Shown: positions 1 to 6,346 of the stretch, in pieces
How positions within the stretch are numbered: position 1 is the first letter of the stretch
Layout of the letters: every line of letters begins with the position of its first letter
Source: JBCCFW01 sp039029535
Lineage (GTDB): Bacteria > Acidobacteriota > JBCCFW01
Length of the DNA stretch: 6,346 nt
NCBI GenBank assembly: GCA_039029535.1
Contig: JBCCFW010000270.1
Coordinates: 1-6,346, forward strand
Direction of reading: 5' to 3'
Notes under the pieces: generated by a model
Database searches by the model: none
Told to the model about the DNA's origin: nothing
What the model saw: the letters and a program-made list of their open reading frames with translations, nothing else
Made by a program: the position numbers and the translations under genes

Positions 1-590
<590 letters not shown>

Positions 591-593
591 GAG

Positions 594-621
594 CGACTCG
601 CCGAAGCACGGCGCTCAGTCG
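594..621. terminator. Possible hairpin between convergent fumarase and globin genes
   Basis: CGACT (594-598) can pair with AGTCG (617-621), and CGCCG (599-603) with CGGCG (609-613). The loop is AAGCA and a three-base bulge (CTC, 614-616) sits on one side. It lies in the gap between the two stop codons and overlaps the globin stop. It could serve both directions, but there is no T-run on either side, so it is not a classical intrinsic terminator. Chance pairing in GC-rich DNA is possible. Confidence 0.3.
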
Positions 622-1013
622 GCCATGTTCCGCATGAAGTCGGCCGTCTGGAAGAAGGCTCCCATCAACTGCTGACGGAGCAGCTCGGGGTGTCCCTCGT
701 CTTCGAGCGCGCGCTCCATGCACAGCAACCACTGATCGCGCTCCACCGTTCCGATCGGAAAGGGCAGATGACGCGCGCGCAGCCGCGGGTGACCGTGCTT
801 CTCCATGTAGAGCGGCGGGCCGCCGGTCCATCCCGACAGGAAGAGATAGAGCTTCTCGCGAGACGACCGCAGGTCCTTGGCGTGGAGATCGCGGATGGTC
901 TTCGCTTCCTCGAGGGTGTCCATGAGGTCGTAGAAGCGATCGACGAGGCTGCGCACGCCCTCGGCACCACCGAGGTCGTCGAAGATCGTGGGCTGCTCGG
1001 TGGGCTCGCTCAC
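615..1013 (-). CDS. Group II truncated hemoglobin (trHbO/YjbI type)
   Basis: A 132-residue cytosolic heme protein of the 2-over-2 globin fold. Group II members bind O2 and related ligands and are linked to oxygen handling or oxidative and nitrosative stress. The sequence fits over its full length: GGAEGVRSLVDRFYDLMDTL with Phe27-Tyr28 at the B9/B10 positions, a likely CD1 His44 in IRDLH, the E-helix LYLFLSGWTGGPPLY (residues 55-69), HGHPRLRARHLPF with the proximal F8 His82, and the group II hallmark Trp95 (G8) in RDQWLLCM. It ends in FFQTADFMRNMAD. The start is a GTG at 1013-1011 that overlaps the TGA of the upstream propeller gene as GTGA. No separate Shine-Dalgarno sequence is evident, so translational coupling is likely. 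The length is normal and nothing is broken. The family call is firm; the physiological role is inferred. Confidence 0.95.
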   Translation of the reverse strand: MSEPTEQPTIFDDLGGAEGVRSLVDRFYDLMDTLEEAKTIRDLHAKDLRSSREKLYLFLSGWTGGPPLYMEKHGHPRLRARHLPFPIGTVERDQWLLCMERALEDEGHPELLRQQLMGAFFQTADFMRNMAD

Positions 1014-2359
1014 CGGGATTCGAACACGAGGTCGGCACCGTCGCGCCGAACCGTCATGGTGTCGACGGGATCGCTGTGCTGGAAGAGGAACAGCGCACCG
1101 TCTCCCATGGGCTCGGGGATGCGCAGGGGACCGAGCGGGCCGGCGTAGGCCTGCACGGCACAGAAGGAGAACGGTGCCGTCGGCGGACAGCTCGGCGCGA
1201 AGCTGGCCCGCGTCACGTCATGGATCGTGGGACGGTCACCGCCGGGAAGCGCGTCGAGCGGAGCGGACACGATCAGGCCGGGTGGGTCCGTGGTCTCGAC
1301 CGCGAGGCCGACGGGCGTGACCAACTCGAGGCTCGAGCTCACGACCACGGCATTGCGATCCGGCGGCGCCGGGTCGAGCCGGTAGATCCCCGGATCGATC
1401 TCGAACCTCATCTCGGTCTCGTTGTAGAGGCCGGAATCGACGATGTAGACCTCGTCGAAGGGTCCCACCGCGACGCCCTCGATCGTTCCGTATTGATTCC
1501 AGCTCAGGACCGAGGCGTTGCTCCGCGGCTCTCCCGTCGGGTCGACCGCGAAGACGATGGGTGGCGCCACTCCCCCCGGCGTGTCGGCCACCAGCACGGT
1601 GCCGTCGGACATCGAGGCGACGTCGAGGGGCGCGATGATCTCGGAGTCCCAGGTCACCAGCGACACGAAGCCGTCCGACACGCGCACCCGATAGATCGCC
1701 CCGACCTGCGTGTCGGTCGTGTCGAGGTCGGCCCAGAAGTCGGCCACCAGCACCGAGTCGCCCTCACACCAGATCCCGAGCGGATCCTGGAAGGCGCTGG
1801 GGCCCGTGATCTCCGCGATGGCGTGGTCGGAGCCGTCGGAGAGCAGGGTCGTCCGGTCGGCCACGTGGTCGACGATGAAGAGCGCACCGTGACCCGCTCG
1901 CCCCTCCCGGTCGTTGCCAAGGCCGCTGGGATCGGCGTCGCGGTCGGACACGACGAAGCGTCCGTCCGGCAGGGCACAGACCCCGAAAGGATCGACGAAG
2001 GTGGCGCCGTCATCGAGACGCCGGGTCGTGCCCAGGCCGAGGACCTGCCGGACCTGACCGTCGCGCAGGCCGCTCATCCGGTCGACACCGAGATCGGTGA
2101 CCACGATCACCCCCTCGTTCGAGCGAGCGACACCCGACACGAACTCCAGCTCGGGCGCCGACTGGTCCGCCGCCGCCAGGACGTCCGGGTCGGCGGTCGG
2201 AGAGCGGCCGAGCTCGATGCCGAACACGGCGCCTGCGCTCACCGCCGAGCGAGCGTGGCTGTCGGCGTCGGACACCAGCAGGCGGACCGGCAGCGGTTGC
2301 GCCGAAGACACCGCTGGCAGGGCCAGGACGACGAAGGAGGTCAGGAGGAGAAGTCGCAT
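1010..2359 (-). CDS. Exported NHL/SMP-30-like beta-propeller protein, function unknown
   Basis: 449 residues. A typical signal peptide (MRLLLLTSFVVLALPAVSSA, cleavage likely before Gln21) predicts export; there is no lipobox cysteine. The mature part has repeated blades of the form P-x-G-V-A...DG-x-V-x-V-x-D...G-x-I-Y-R-V-D. Examples are GVARSNEGVIVVTD (about 76-89), FGVCALPDGRFVVSD (125-139), LGIWCEGDSVLVAD (194-207), LDVASMSDGTVLVAD (245-259) and EGVAVGPFDEVYIVD (294-308), followed by PVGLAVE. This spacing matches NHL-like propellers. Beyond about residue 360 lies a C-terminal region with PSCPPTAPFSFC, where two close cysteines could form a disulfide, ending in MTVRRDGADLVFESR. No catalytic motif or heme-binding CxxCH is seen. 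The ATG at 2359 is chosen because it gives a complete signal peptide. The nearest purine-rich element (GGGGG, 2377-2381) is 17 bases away, too far for a usual ribosome binding site. It precedes and overlaps the globin gene by four bases. Substrate or ligand cannot be told. Confidence 0.85.
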   Translation of the reverse strand: MRLLLLTSFVVLALPAVSSAQPLPVRLLVSDADSHARSAVSAGAVFGIELGRSPTADPDVLAAADQSAPELEFVSGVARSNEGVIVVTDLGVDRMSGLRDGQVRQVLGLGTTRRLDDGATFVDPFGVCALPDGRFVVSDRDADPSGLGNDREGRAGHGALFIVDHVADRTTLLSDGSDHAIAEITGPSAFQDPLGIWCEGDSVLVADFWADLDTTDTQVGAIYRVRVSDGFVSLVTWDSEIIAPLDVASMSDGTVLVADTPGGVAPPIVFAVDPTGEPRSNASVLSWNQYGTIEGVAVGPFDEVYIVDSGLYNETEMRFEIDPGIYRLDPAPPDRNAVVVSSSLELVTPVGLAVETTDPPGLIVSAPLDALPGGDRPTIHDVTRASFAPSCPPTAPFSFCAVQAYAGPLGPLRIPEPMGDGALFLFQHSDPVDTMTVRRDGADLVFESR

Positions 2360-2420
2360 CGCTGGAAGCTACGACGCCCCCTGAGGCAGGTCCAGGGCCG
2401 AGTCACGACGCGCATTCACT

Positions 2421-2599
2421 TTTCCAGACCAAGAGCCCACGGAGTGATGGCATTTGAACATGAAGCCACTTGCCATTCCAGCAAGCAGGGACGACATTGT
2501 GGTCAGGAGGACGAGCCGGCGGGCAGGCCCTCAGAAACCCACCTGTTTCGACCTACCTGAGCCCACCCTGGGCCCTTCCAAGTTTTTCCTTTCCAGACC
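2421..2599. repeat. Ten-base direct repeat TTTCCAGACC (2421-2430, 2590-2599)
   Basis: The same decamer occurs twice, 169 bases apart, inside the gap upstream of the propeller gene. Read on the minus strand both copies are GGTCTGGAAA, each preceded within a few bases by TGGG. One copy lies about 60 bases upstream of the propeller start. A shared protein-binding site is conceivable, but a chance repeat of this length in a gap of this size is not very rare. Confidence 0.3.
2447..2485. promoter_or_regulatory. Overlapping dyads upstream of the propeller gene
   Basis: ATGGCA (2447-2452) is mirrored by TGCCAT (2471-2476), and CTTGC (2469-2473) by GCAAG (2481-2485). The two hairpins share bases and would be mutually exclusive in RNA; in DNA each could be an operator half-site pair. 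They sit about 90-125 bases upstream of the propeller start. No known regulator motif is recognised, so this is a weak candidate. Confidence 0.2.
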
Positions 2600-2663
2600 G
2601 ACCCACCATCGCCTGCCCGCCGCGCTGTCACCCCCTCCTTCCCCACCTTCGCGCGCTCCGCGC

Positions 2664-5600
2664 TCACCTCCCCTCGAGCAGCCGCAGCTCCTTCAAGCGC
2701 CCCCGTTCGTCGGGTAGTGCCAGGAGCACCGAGCCGTCGGCCCCGACGGTCCAGGACATGCGGAGCACCAGCCTGCCGTCACGGCCCCGGATTGCGCCCA
2801 GCTCCTCGTAGAGGAAGTCCCGGCTCCAGGCGGCCTCGCGGGTGGCCCAGGTCAAGCGCGCGAGTGGCTGCGCGTCCTGGGCGAACGGACTGTCCGTCCC
2901 TTGGCCCAGGGCCAGCATCGCCAGCGCCGGCCCGATGGCCTGAACCTCTTCCGGCGTGAAGTCCCGACGGTCGAGCACGTCGAGAACGACCTCGCCTTCG
3001 GTCGTCAGGCGCGACCCCTGCAAGCACGCCAGCCGACCGTCATCGAGGGCCACGCAGGTCGCCGGAAAGCCCTGACCGGACTCGGTGAAGCGCTCGTCCT
3101 TCTCGAGACGCAAGCGCTTGAGCCCGTCGGCGTCGTCGGGTCCCTCGCTCCCGGCCGAGACCGAGCCGTCGAAACGATGCCACTCGATCCAGCTCTCCTC
3201 ACCGAAGCCCAGGTACAGGGTGTCGTCGCCGATCAACAGCGCCAGCGCGCGAGACGGCAGTCGTGAGTGCTCGCCTCGCTCCAGCACGCCATCGGTTCCA
3301 GCGAAGGTGAGGAGGCGGAGACTGCTCTTGCGACGGCCGGTGAGCAGCATCGCGAACAGCGGCGCCTCGTCGGTCTCGAGGACGGTGACGTCCACCAACC
3401 CCACCACGGGCTCGGAGAGCTCGAGCTTCCGGAGACGTCCGTCTTCCAGGGCCAGGAGCTCCCGTCGTGATCGGAGAGCGATGAGGGCGGTGCCGTCCTC
3501 GGCCAGGGCCATCGGCACTCCCTGGGCGCTCTCCTTGCCCACGACCTCTTCTGGCAGCTCGAGGACCGTCCCCAGCGGCTCGTTGGCAGGGGGCTCGACA
3601 CCGAGCGCCTCGGCGAGCGCCACCGACCGAGGGCGTGCTTCGAGCGCCTCTTCGAGGACCCGTCGGGCGGCGTCCTCCTCGCCCGTCCGTCGGATGAGCC
3701 GCGCCCTCCGCAGCGGCAGGGCGACGGCGGAGTCGACCTCGGCCTCGAGCCGCGTCAGCAACACGTCGGCGAGCTCGGGCTCACCGGCCTCGACGAGCGC
3801 GTCGACTTGAGCCAACAGGGCCCGATGGGCACCGTCGCGATCGCTGACGGCGAGGACCGTGTCGAGCAAGGCCTTCGACTTCTCCTCCTGCCCGAGGGCG
3901 GCGAGAGCCGCAGCCTGGAACGTGGTCTCCTCACGCGTGAGCGGACCCTCGGCAGCGACGAGGGTCAGCGCGGCGACGCCCCGCTCGTGCAGCCCCCTGC
4001 TGAGACAGGCCATGCCCTCCTTGCGTCGGTACGCCGTGAGCTCCTGCGCGCGGATGACGGCGCTGCGACGCTTCGGATCGACGCGCACCAGCGCCGGCTC
4101 GAAGTCGAGCTCCAGGCTGCCTTCGGTGACGAGCTCGGTGCTGCGCAGCTCGAACACCTGCGACTGCTCGCCGTCGCGCGCCGTCGCTTCCACCTCGAGA
4201 CGGAGTGGGAAGACCGGCTCCTCCTGACGCCCGACCCAGTCGAGCCGCCAACGCCCGCCGGCGATCGCAGCGCTCTTCCAGTCGAGGCGGAGGTTGGGGA
4301 ATGCGGTCGTCCGCAGCCACGGGTCGAAGATGTCGGCGAGCGACCGCCCCGCGGTCTCCTCGGCGACCCGCTGCGCTGCCTCAGTGCTCGCCTGCGCTCC
4401 GCCGAGCTCGCTGACCCAGGCTTTCAGCACGTCCCAGAAGCCGTCCTCTCCGAGCTCTTGCCTGAGGGCATGACAGAAGAGCGCGCCGCGCGTGTAGTCC
4501 TCGCCCTTGAGGCTGCGCGCGAGGCCCAGGGGATGCGAGCCCTTGCCGAGCTGCTGCAGGGCCTTGGCGTGGTGCTCCTGGATGCGACGCTCGAGCGCCT
4601 CCTCCCCTTCGCGATCGCGGAGGACCATGTCCATGAGCGCGTCGGCCACGCCCTCGGAGATCCAGTTGTTGGCGTCGTCGAGCCCGACGAGGAGCCCGAA
4701 CCACTGGTGGCCGATCTCGTGCGTGAGGATCTCCGCGCGACGATTCACCTTCGCGAGCAAGGAGGCTTCCGAGTAGATGGCGCCGGCCCGTGAGCTGGCC
4801 AGCGCTCCGGCCATCTCCGACTCGACCAAGCGGAGCTGACGCCAGGGCAGGTCACCGAGCTGCGCGACGTGCTCGTCGAGCAAGCTGCGGAACTGAGCCA
4901 GCACTTCCGAGGGCGGACCGCCGACGTCCCGGCTCCGCCACAGCTCGAGCTCCCCCTCCTTGGTGATGGAGTACTCGGCGATCGCGAGCGCGCCGAGCAT
5001 GACCGGGAACTCGGTGTCGTAGGTCTCCGTCCACCAGCCGTCGGTGAGCTCCGGCGTGCCCCGGTGACCGGCGGCGGCCGCCCGCCAGGGAGCCGGCGTC
5101 TCGATGGTGAGCCGCACCCGCGACATGCCTTCCCAGGCGTAGGGCATGTACGCGTCCTCGCCGTGGAAGTGCCAGCGCTGAGCACGGCCCTCCAGGGTGA
5201 CGTCGCCCTCGATCACGATCTCGGCGCGCTCACCGGTGGCCAGCGGAGCCGCCAGCGGAACCACGGCCTGCCGCGGAACGCCGTCGCGCTCCGCCTGCAG
5301 CGTCAGGGTGCCGTCCGCCGGCTCGACCAGACGCCAGTCCTTGCCGGCCGGCATGGTCAGGAGGAGACGGTCGGTCCCGCGCGGCGCCTCGAAGGTCAGC
5401 CGAGCGTGGACGCGCAGGCGCCGCTCCTCGGGCTCCACCCTCAGGCGCGCTTCCGCCTCGACGACCGGAGCCGGCAGCATCCGCTCGACGACCAGCCCAC
5501 CGGGCCGCTCGTCCATCCGCAACCCCTCGGACAGCCCCTTGCCGCCGCTCCCCAGGGTCCACAGGAGGGACGCCTCCACGCCGCCGGGAGACGTCCGAGC

Positions 5601-5933
5601 GCCGAGGACGTCGACGGTCACGGCCTGGCCCGGGCTCGCGAAGAGCTGATCGGCCAGGACCTGGGCCCGTGGACGGGCCTCCGGCGGATGCAGGGCCACG
5701 AAGGCGGCCCGATCCCGCCGCACGAGGCTGTCGCGGAGCTCCTCGATGGCTTCGAAGCCCTCCGCGGCGTCCGCCCGGACCGGAGCCCCGACGACGAGGG
5801 CCGCCAGGACGAGCCAGGCCAGGGCCAGGGCCCGACTTGCTAGGATGGGTGGAATCCAACCATCAGGAGACCGTTCATGGCCGTCCCGCTGTCCGACGAC
5901 CGCCTGCTTTGGGGCTATCGCGCTGCCGTTCAC
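2664..5933 (-). CDS. Exported M1-family (gluzincin) metallopeptidase-like protein with TPR-like and propeller-like C-terminus
   Basis: From the GTG at 5933 the protein has 1089 residues. Hydrophobic ALALAWLVLAALVVG (35-49) followed by APVRADA gives a signal peptide cleaved near 54-56, so it is exported. Residues 57-150 form a small domain that may be NTF2-like. A beta-sandwich resembling the M1 N-terminal domain spans 155-340. The catalytic part has H405-E-I-G-H409 followed by QWFG, E427 in ISEGVAD, and Y480 in DYTRGALF at the catalytic tyrosine position. The usual fold continues through FDPWL near 535. Next come an Ig-like sandwich (545-632), TPR-like helices (632-778) and a beta-rich, propeller-like tail (779-1089). 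M1 enzymes are zinc aminopeptidases, but the GAMEN exopeptidase motif is replaced by GALAS (376-380), and the HExxH-to-Glu gap is 17 residues, not 18. Specificity is therefore open. The start is uncertain. GTG 5933 has AGGAG five bases upstream but overlaps the divergent gene by 57 bases; the next in-frame GTGs (5723, 5699) would remove the signal peptide. Confidence 0.85.
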   Translation of the reverse strand: MNGSAIAPKQAVVGQRDGHERSPDGWIPPILASRALALAWLVLAALVVGAPVRADAAEGFEAIEELRDSLVRRDRAAFVALHPPEARPRAQVLADQLFASPGQAVTVDVLGARTSPGGVEASLLWTLGSGGKGLSEGLRMDERPGGLVVERMLPAPVVEAEARLRVEPEERRLRVHARLTFEAPRGTDRLLLTMPAGKDWRLVEPADGTLTLQAERDGVPRQAVVPLAAPLATGERAEIVIEGDVTLEGRAQRWHFHGEDAYMPYAWEGMSRVRLTIETPAPWRAAAAGHRGTPELTDGWWTETYDTEFPVMLGALAIAEYSITKEGELELWRSRDVGGPPSEVLAQFRSLLDEHVAQLGDLPWRQLRLVESEMAGALASSRAGAIYSEASLLAKVNRRAEILTHEIGHQWFGLLVGLDDANNWISEGVADALMDMVLRDREGEEALERRIQEHHAKALQQLGKGSHPLGLARSLKGEDYTRGALFCHALRQELGEDGFWDVLKAWVSELGGAQASTEAAQRVAEETAGRSLADIFDPWLRTTAFPNLRLDWKSAAIAGGRWRLDWVGRQEEPVFPLRLEVEATARDGEQSQVFELRSTELVTEGSLELDFEPALVRVDPKRRSAVIRAQELTAYRRKEGMACLSRGLHERGVAALTLVAAEGPLTREETTFQAAALAALGQEEKSKALLDTVLAVSDRDGAHRALLAQVDALVEAGEPELADVLLTRLEAEVDSAVALPLRRARLIRRTGEEDAARRVLEEALEARPRSVALAEALGVEPPANEPLGTVLELPEEVVGKESAQGVPMALAEDGTALIALRSRRELLALEDGRLRKLELSEPVVGLVDVTVLETDEAPLFAMLLTGRRKSSLRLLTFAGTDGVLERGEHSRLPSRALALLIGDDTLYLGFGEESWIEWHRFDGSVSAGSEGPDDADGLKRLRLEKDERFTESGQGFPATCVALDDGRLACLQGSRLTTEGEVVLDVLDRRDFTPEEVQAIGPALAMLALGQGTDSPFAQDAQPLARLTWATREAAWSRDFLYEELGAIRGRDGRLVLRMSWTVGADGSVLLALPDERGRLKELRLLEGR
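5838..5846 (+). promoter_or_regulatory. Candidate extended -10 promoter for the E1 alpha gene
   Basis: TGC followed by TAGGAT resembles an extended -10 element (TGnTATAAT, four of six core bases). It would place transcription start near 5853, a leader of about 24 bases containing the Shine-Dalgarno sequence. No good -35 box is visible at the expected distance, which extended -10 promoters tolerate. It lies inside the codons just before the signal-peptide core of the opposite-strand peptidase gene. Confidence 0.35.
5865..5870 (+). promoter_or_regulatory. Ribosome binding site of the E1 alpha gene
   Basis: AGGAGA is six bases upstream of the ATG at 5877, a near-ideal Shine-Dalgarno arrangement. 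It fixes that start. Confidence 0.75.
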
Positions 5934-6346
5934 TCGCGCTCCTGCATCCTGAAGTGCGTGAACCTGACCCAGTCGGGTCAGGCCAAGTTCTGGATCGGGG
6001 GACCCGGCGAGGAGATCTCGGGGACCGCCATGGCGTTGGCGCTCCACGACGTCCAGCCCGAGGGCTCCCTCCGCTCGCTGCACGGCCACTACCGCTCGGA
6101 CTGCCTCGCCCTGGCCCTGGGCGACCTCGCCGGCTGGACCGGCGAGAAGGACCTGACCTGGAAGCTCTTCCGCCAGCAGCTCACCCGCGCCACCGACGAC
6201 ATGTCGCTCGGCCGGCAGATGGTGAACCACTGGGTCGTGCCCGAGCTGGGCATCCAGCCGGTGAGCACGCCCGTGGGCATGCAGCTCGGCCGTGCCGCCG
6301 GGTACGCCCGGGGCTTCCAGCTCAAGGGGGTCGAGGGCACGGTCAA
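5877..6346 (+). CDS. 2-oxoacid dehydrogenase E1 component, alpha-type subunit (partial, 3' end beyond window)
   Basis: The first 156 residues of a thiamine-diphosphate-dependent dehydrogenase E1, the decarboxylating enzyme of pyruvate or branched-chain 2-oxoacid dehydrogenase complexes in the cytosol. Visible family features are KFWIGGPGEEISGTAMALAL (37-56), the HGHYRSDCLALALG segment (69-82), which corresponds to the cofactor-proximal HYRS/YREH motif, FRQQLTRATD (98-107), and GRQMVNHWVVPELGIQPVSTPVGMQL (112-137). The GDGxxxE...N metal and thiamine-diphosphate motif would come later and is outside the window. The start at ATG 5877 has a strong AGGAGA site, and the reading frame runs open to the right edge. 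It is divergent from the peptidase gene. Pyruvate versus branched-chain specificity, and whether alpha and beta are fused, cannot be decided from this part. Confidence 0.88.
   Translation, partial: MAVPLSDDRLLWGYRAAVHSRSCILKCVNLTQSGQAKFWIGGPGEEISGTAMALALHDVQPEGSLRSLHGHYRSDCLALALGDLAGWTGEKDLTWKLFRQQLTRATDDMSLGRQMVNHWVVPELGIQPVSTPVGMQLGRAAGYARGFQLKGVEGTV
5939..5943 (-). promoter_or_regulatory. Possible ribosome binding site of the peptidase gene
   Basis: On the minus strand AGGAG is followed by CGCGA and then GTG (5933-5931). This spacing of five bases favours GTG 5933 as the peptidase start. The site lies within the coding sequence of the divergent E1 alpha gene, so it could also be a chance match dictated by that protein. 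Confidence 0.4.

Larger units (their letters stand above)
2360..2663. other. Intergenic region, no gene seen
   Basis: These 304 bases separate two minus-strand genes. I see no convincing reading frame, RNA gene or clear sigma-70 promoter. The minus strand should carry the end of the peptidase transcript and the promoter of the propeller gene. Directly after the peptidase stop there is a short perfect hairpin, GCGCG-CTC-CGCGC (2651-2663), with no T-run, so it is only a weak terminator candidate. The plus strand from about 2590 to 2650 is pyrimidine-rich. Base composition at 2410-2480 is less GC-rich than in the flanking genes, as expected for a regulatory region. Confidence 0.6.

Noticed and set aside
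1010..1030. tRNA T-arm-like GTTCGAATCCCG on the minus strand
   Set aside because: It codes for Phe-Glu-Ser-Arg at the end of the propeller gene. No matching acceptor stem, D-arm or anticodon arm surrounds it.
1076..2560. Long plus-strand open frame of 494 codons
   Set aside because: It is antisense to the propeller gene and its translation is rich in Arg, Gly, His and Asp with no domain. The minus-strand frame has a signal peptide and clear repeats. High GC content creates such shadow frames.
2561..2587. Hairpin GCCCA-CCC-TGGGC followed by TTTTT on the plus strand
   Set aside because: It resembles an intrinsic terminator only for plus-strand transcription, but no plus-strand gene precedes it, and the T-run is nine bases past the stem.
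3807..5843. Two long plus-strand open frames (3807-4793 and 4869-5843)
   Set aside because: Both are antisense to the M1-like gene, whose minus-strand frame carries the HExxH, Glu and Tyr motifs. The plus-strand products show low-complexity composition and no recognisable fold.
5934..6230. Extension of the peptidase frame to an ATG at 6230
   Set aside because: It lies wholly antisense to the well-supported E1 alpha gene, and the extra 99 residues resemble shadow translation.

Overview
This is a high-GC window (roughly two-thirds G+C by eye) with GC-rich third codon positions. It holds five bacterial protein-coding genes or gene parts. Signal peptides, a class I fumarase, a group II truncated hemoglobin and an M1-type metallopeptidase suggest a Gram-negative bacterium, perhaps of a Myxococcota or deltaproteobacterial type. 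No marker fixes the taxon. No tRNA, rRNA, CRISPR array, insertion sequence or phage gene was seen.

Layout: (1) Positions 1-590 hold the C-terminal domain of a class I fumarase on the plus strand. Its 5' part is interrupted by a large inverted repeat: bases 1-131 are the reverse complement of 144-274 at about 85% identity without gaps, with a 12-base spacer. The left arm encodes the same fumarase segment backwards, and most differences are synonymous. Two diverged fumarase copies are therefore joined head to head, most likely a strain-chimeric fold-back at a contig edge and less likely a genuine inverted duplication. (2) Converging on it from the minus strand is a two-gene unit: a secreted NHL-like beta-propeller protein (1010-2359) followed by a group II truncated hemoglobin (615-1013). 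The two overlap by GTGA and are probably translationally coupled. (3) Positions 2360-2663 are a non-coding gap with short dyads and a 10-base direct repeat. (4) Positions 2664-5933 (minus) encode a large exported protein: signal peptide, small N-terminal domain, M1-peptidase-like core (HEIGH, distal Glu, catalytic Tyr), beta-sandwich, TPR-like helices and a C-terminal propeller-like region. (5) From 5877 to the right edge (plus) runs the start of a thiamine-diphosphate-dependent 2-oxoacid dehydrogenase E1 alpha-type subunit, divergent from the peptidase gene.

Two genes belong to central carbon metabolism (fumarase and the 2-oxoacid dehydrogenase), but they are separated by exported proteins and a globin. 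The window does not read as one pathway. The most notable points are the fumarase fold-back, the unusual M1-like protein with altered motifs, the divergent gene pair whose best-supported starts overlap by 57 bases, and the coupling of a cytosolic oxygen-binding globin to an exported propeller protein. I did not find convincing evidence of a new multi-gene defence or mobile system.
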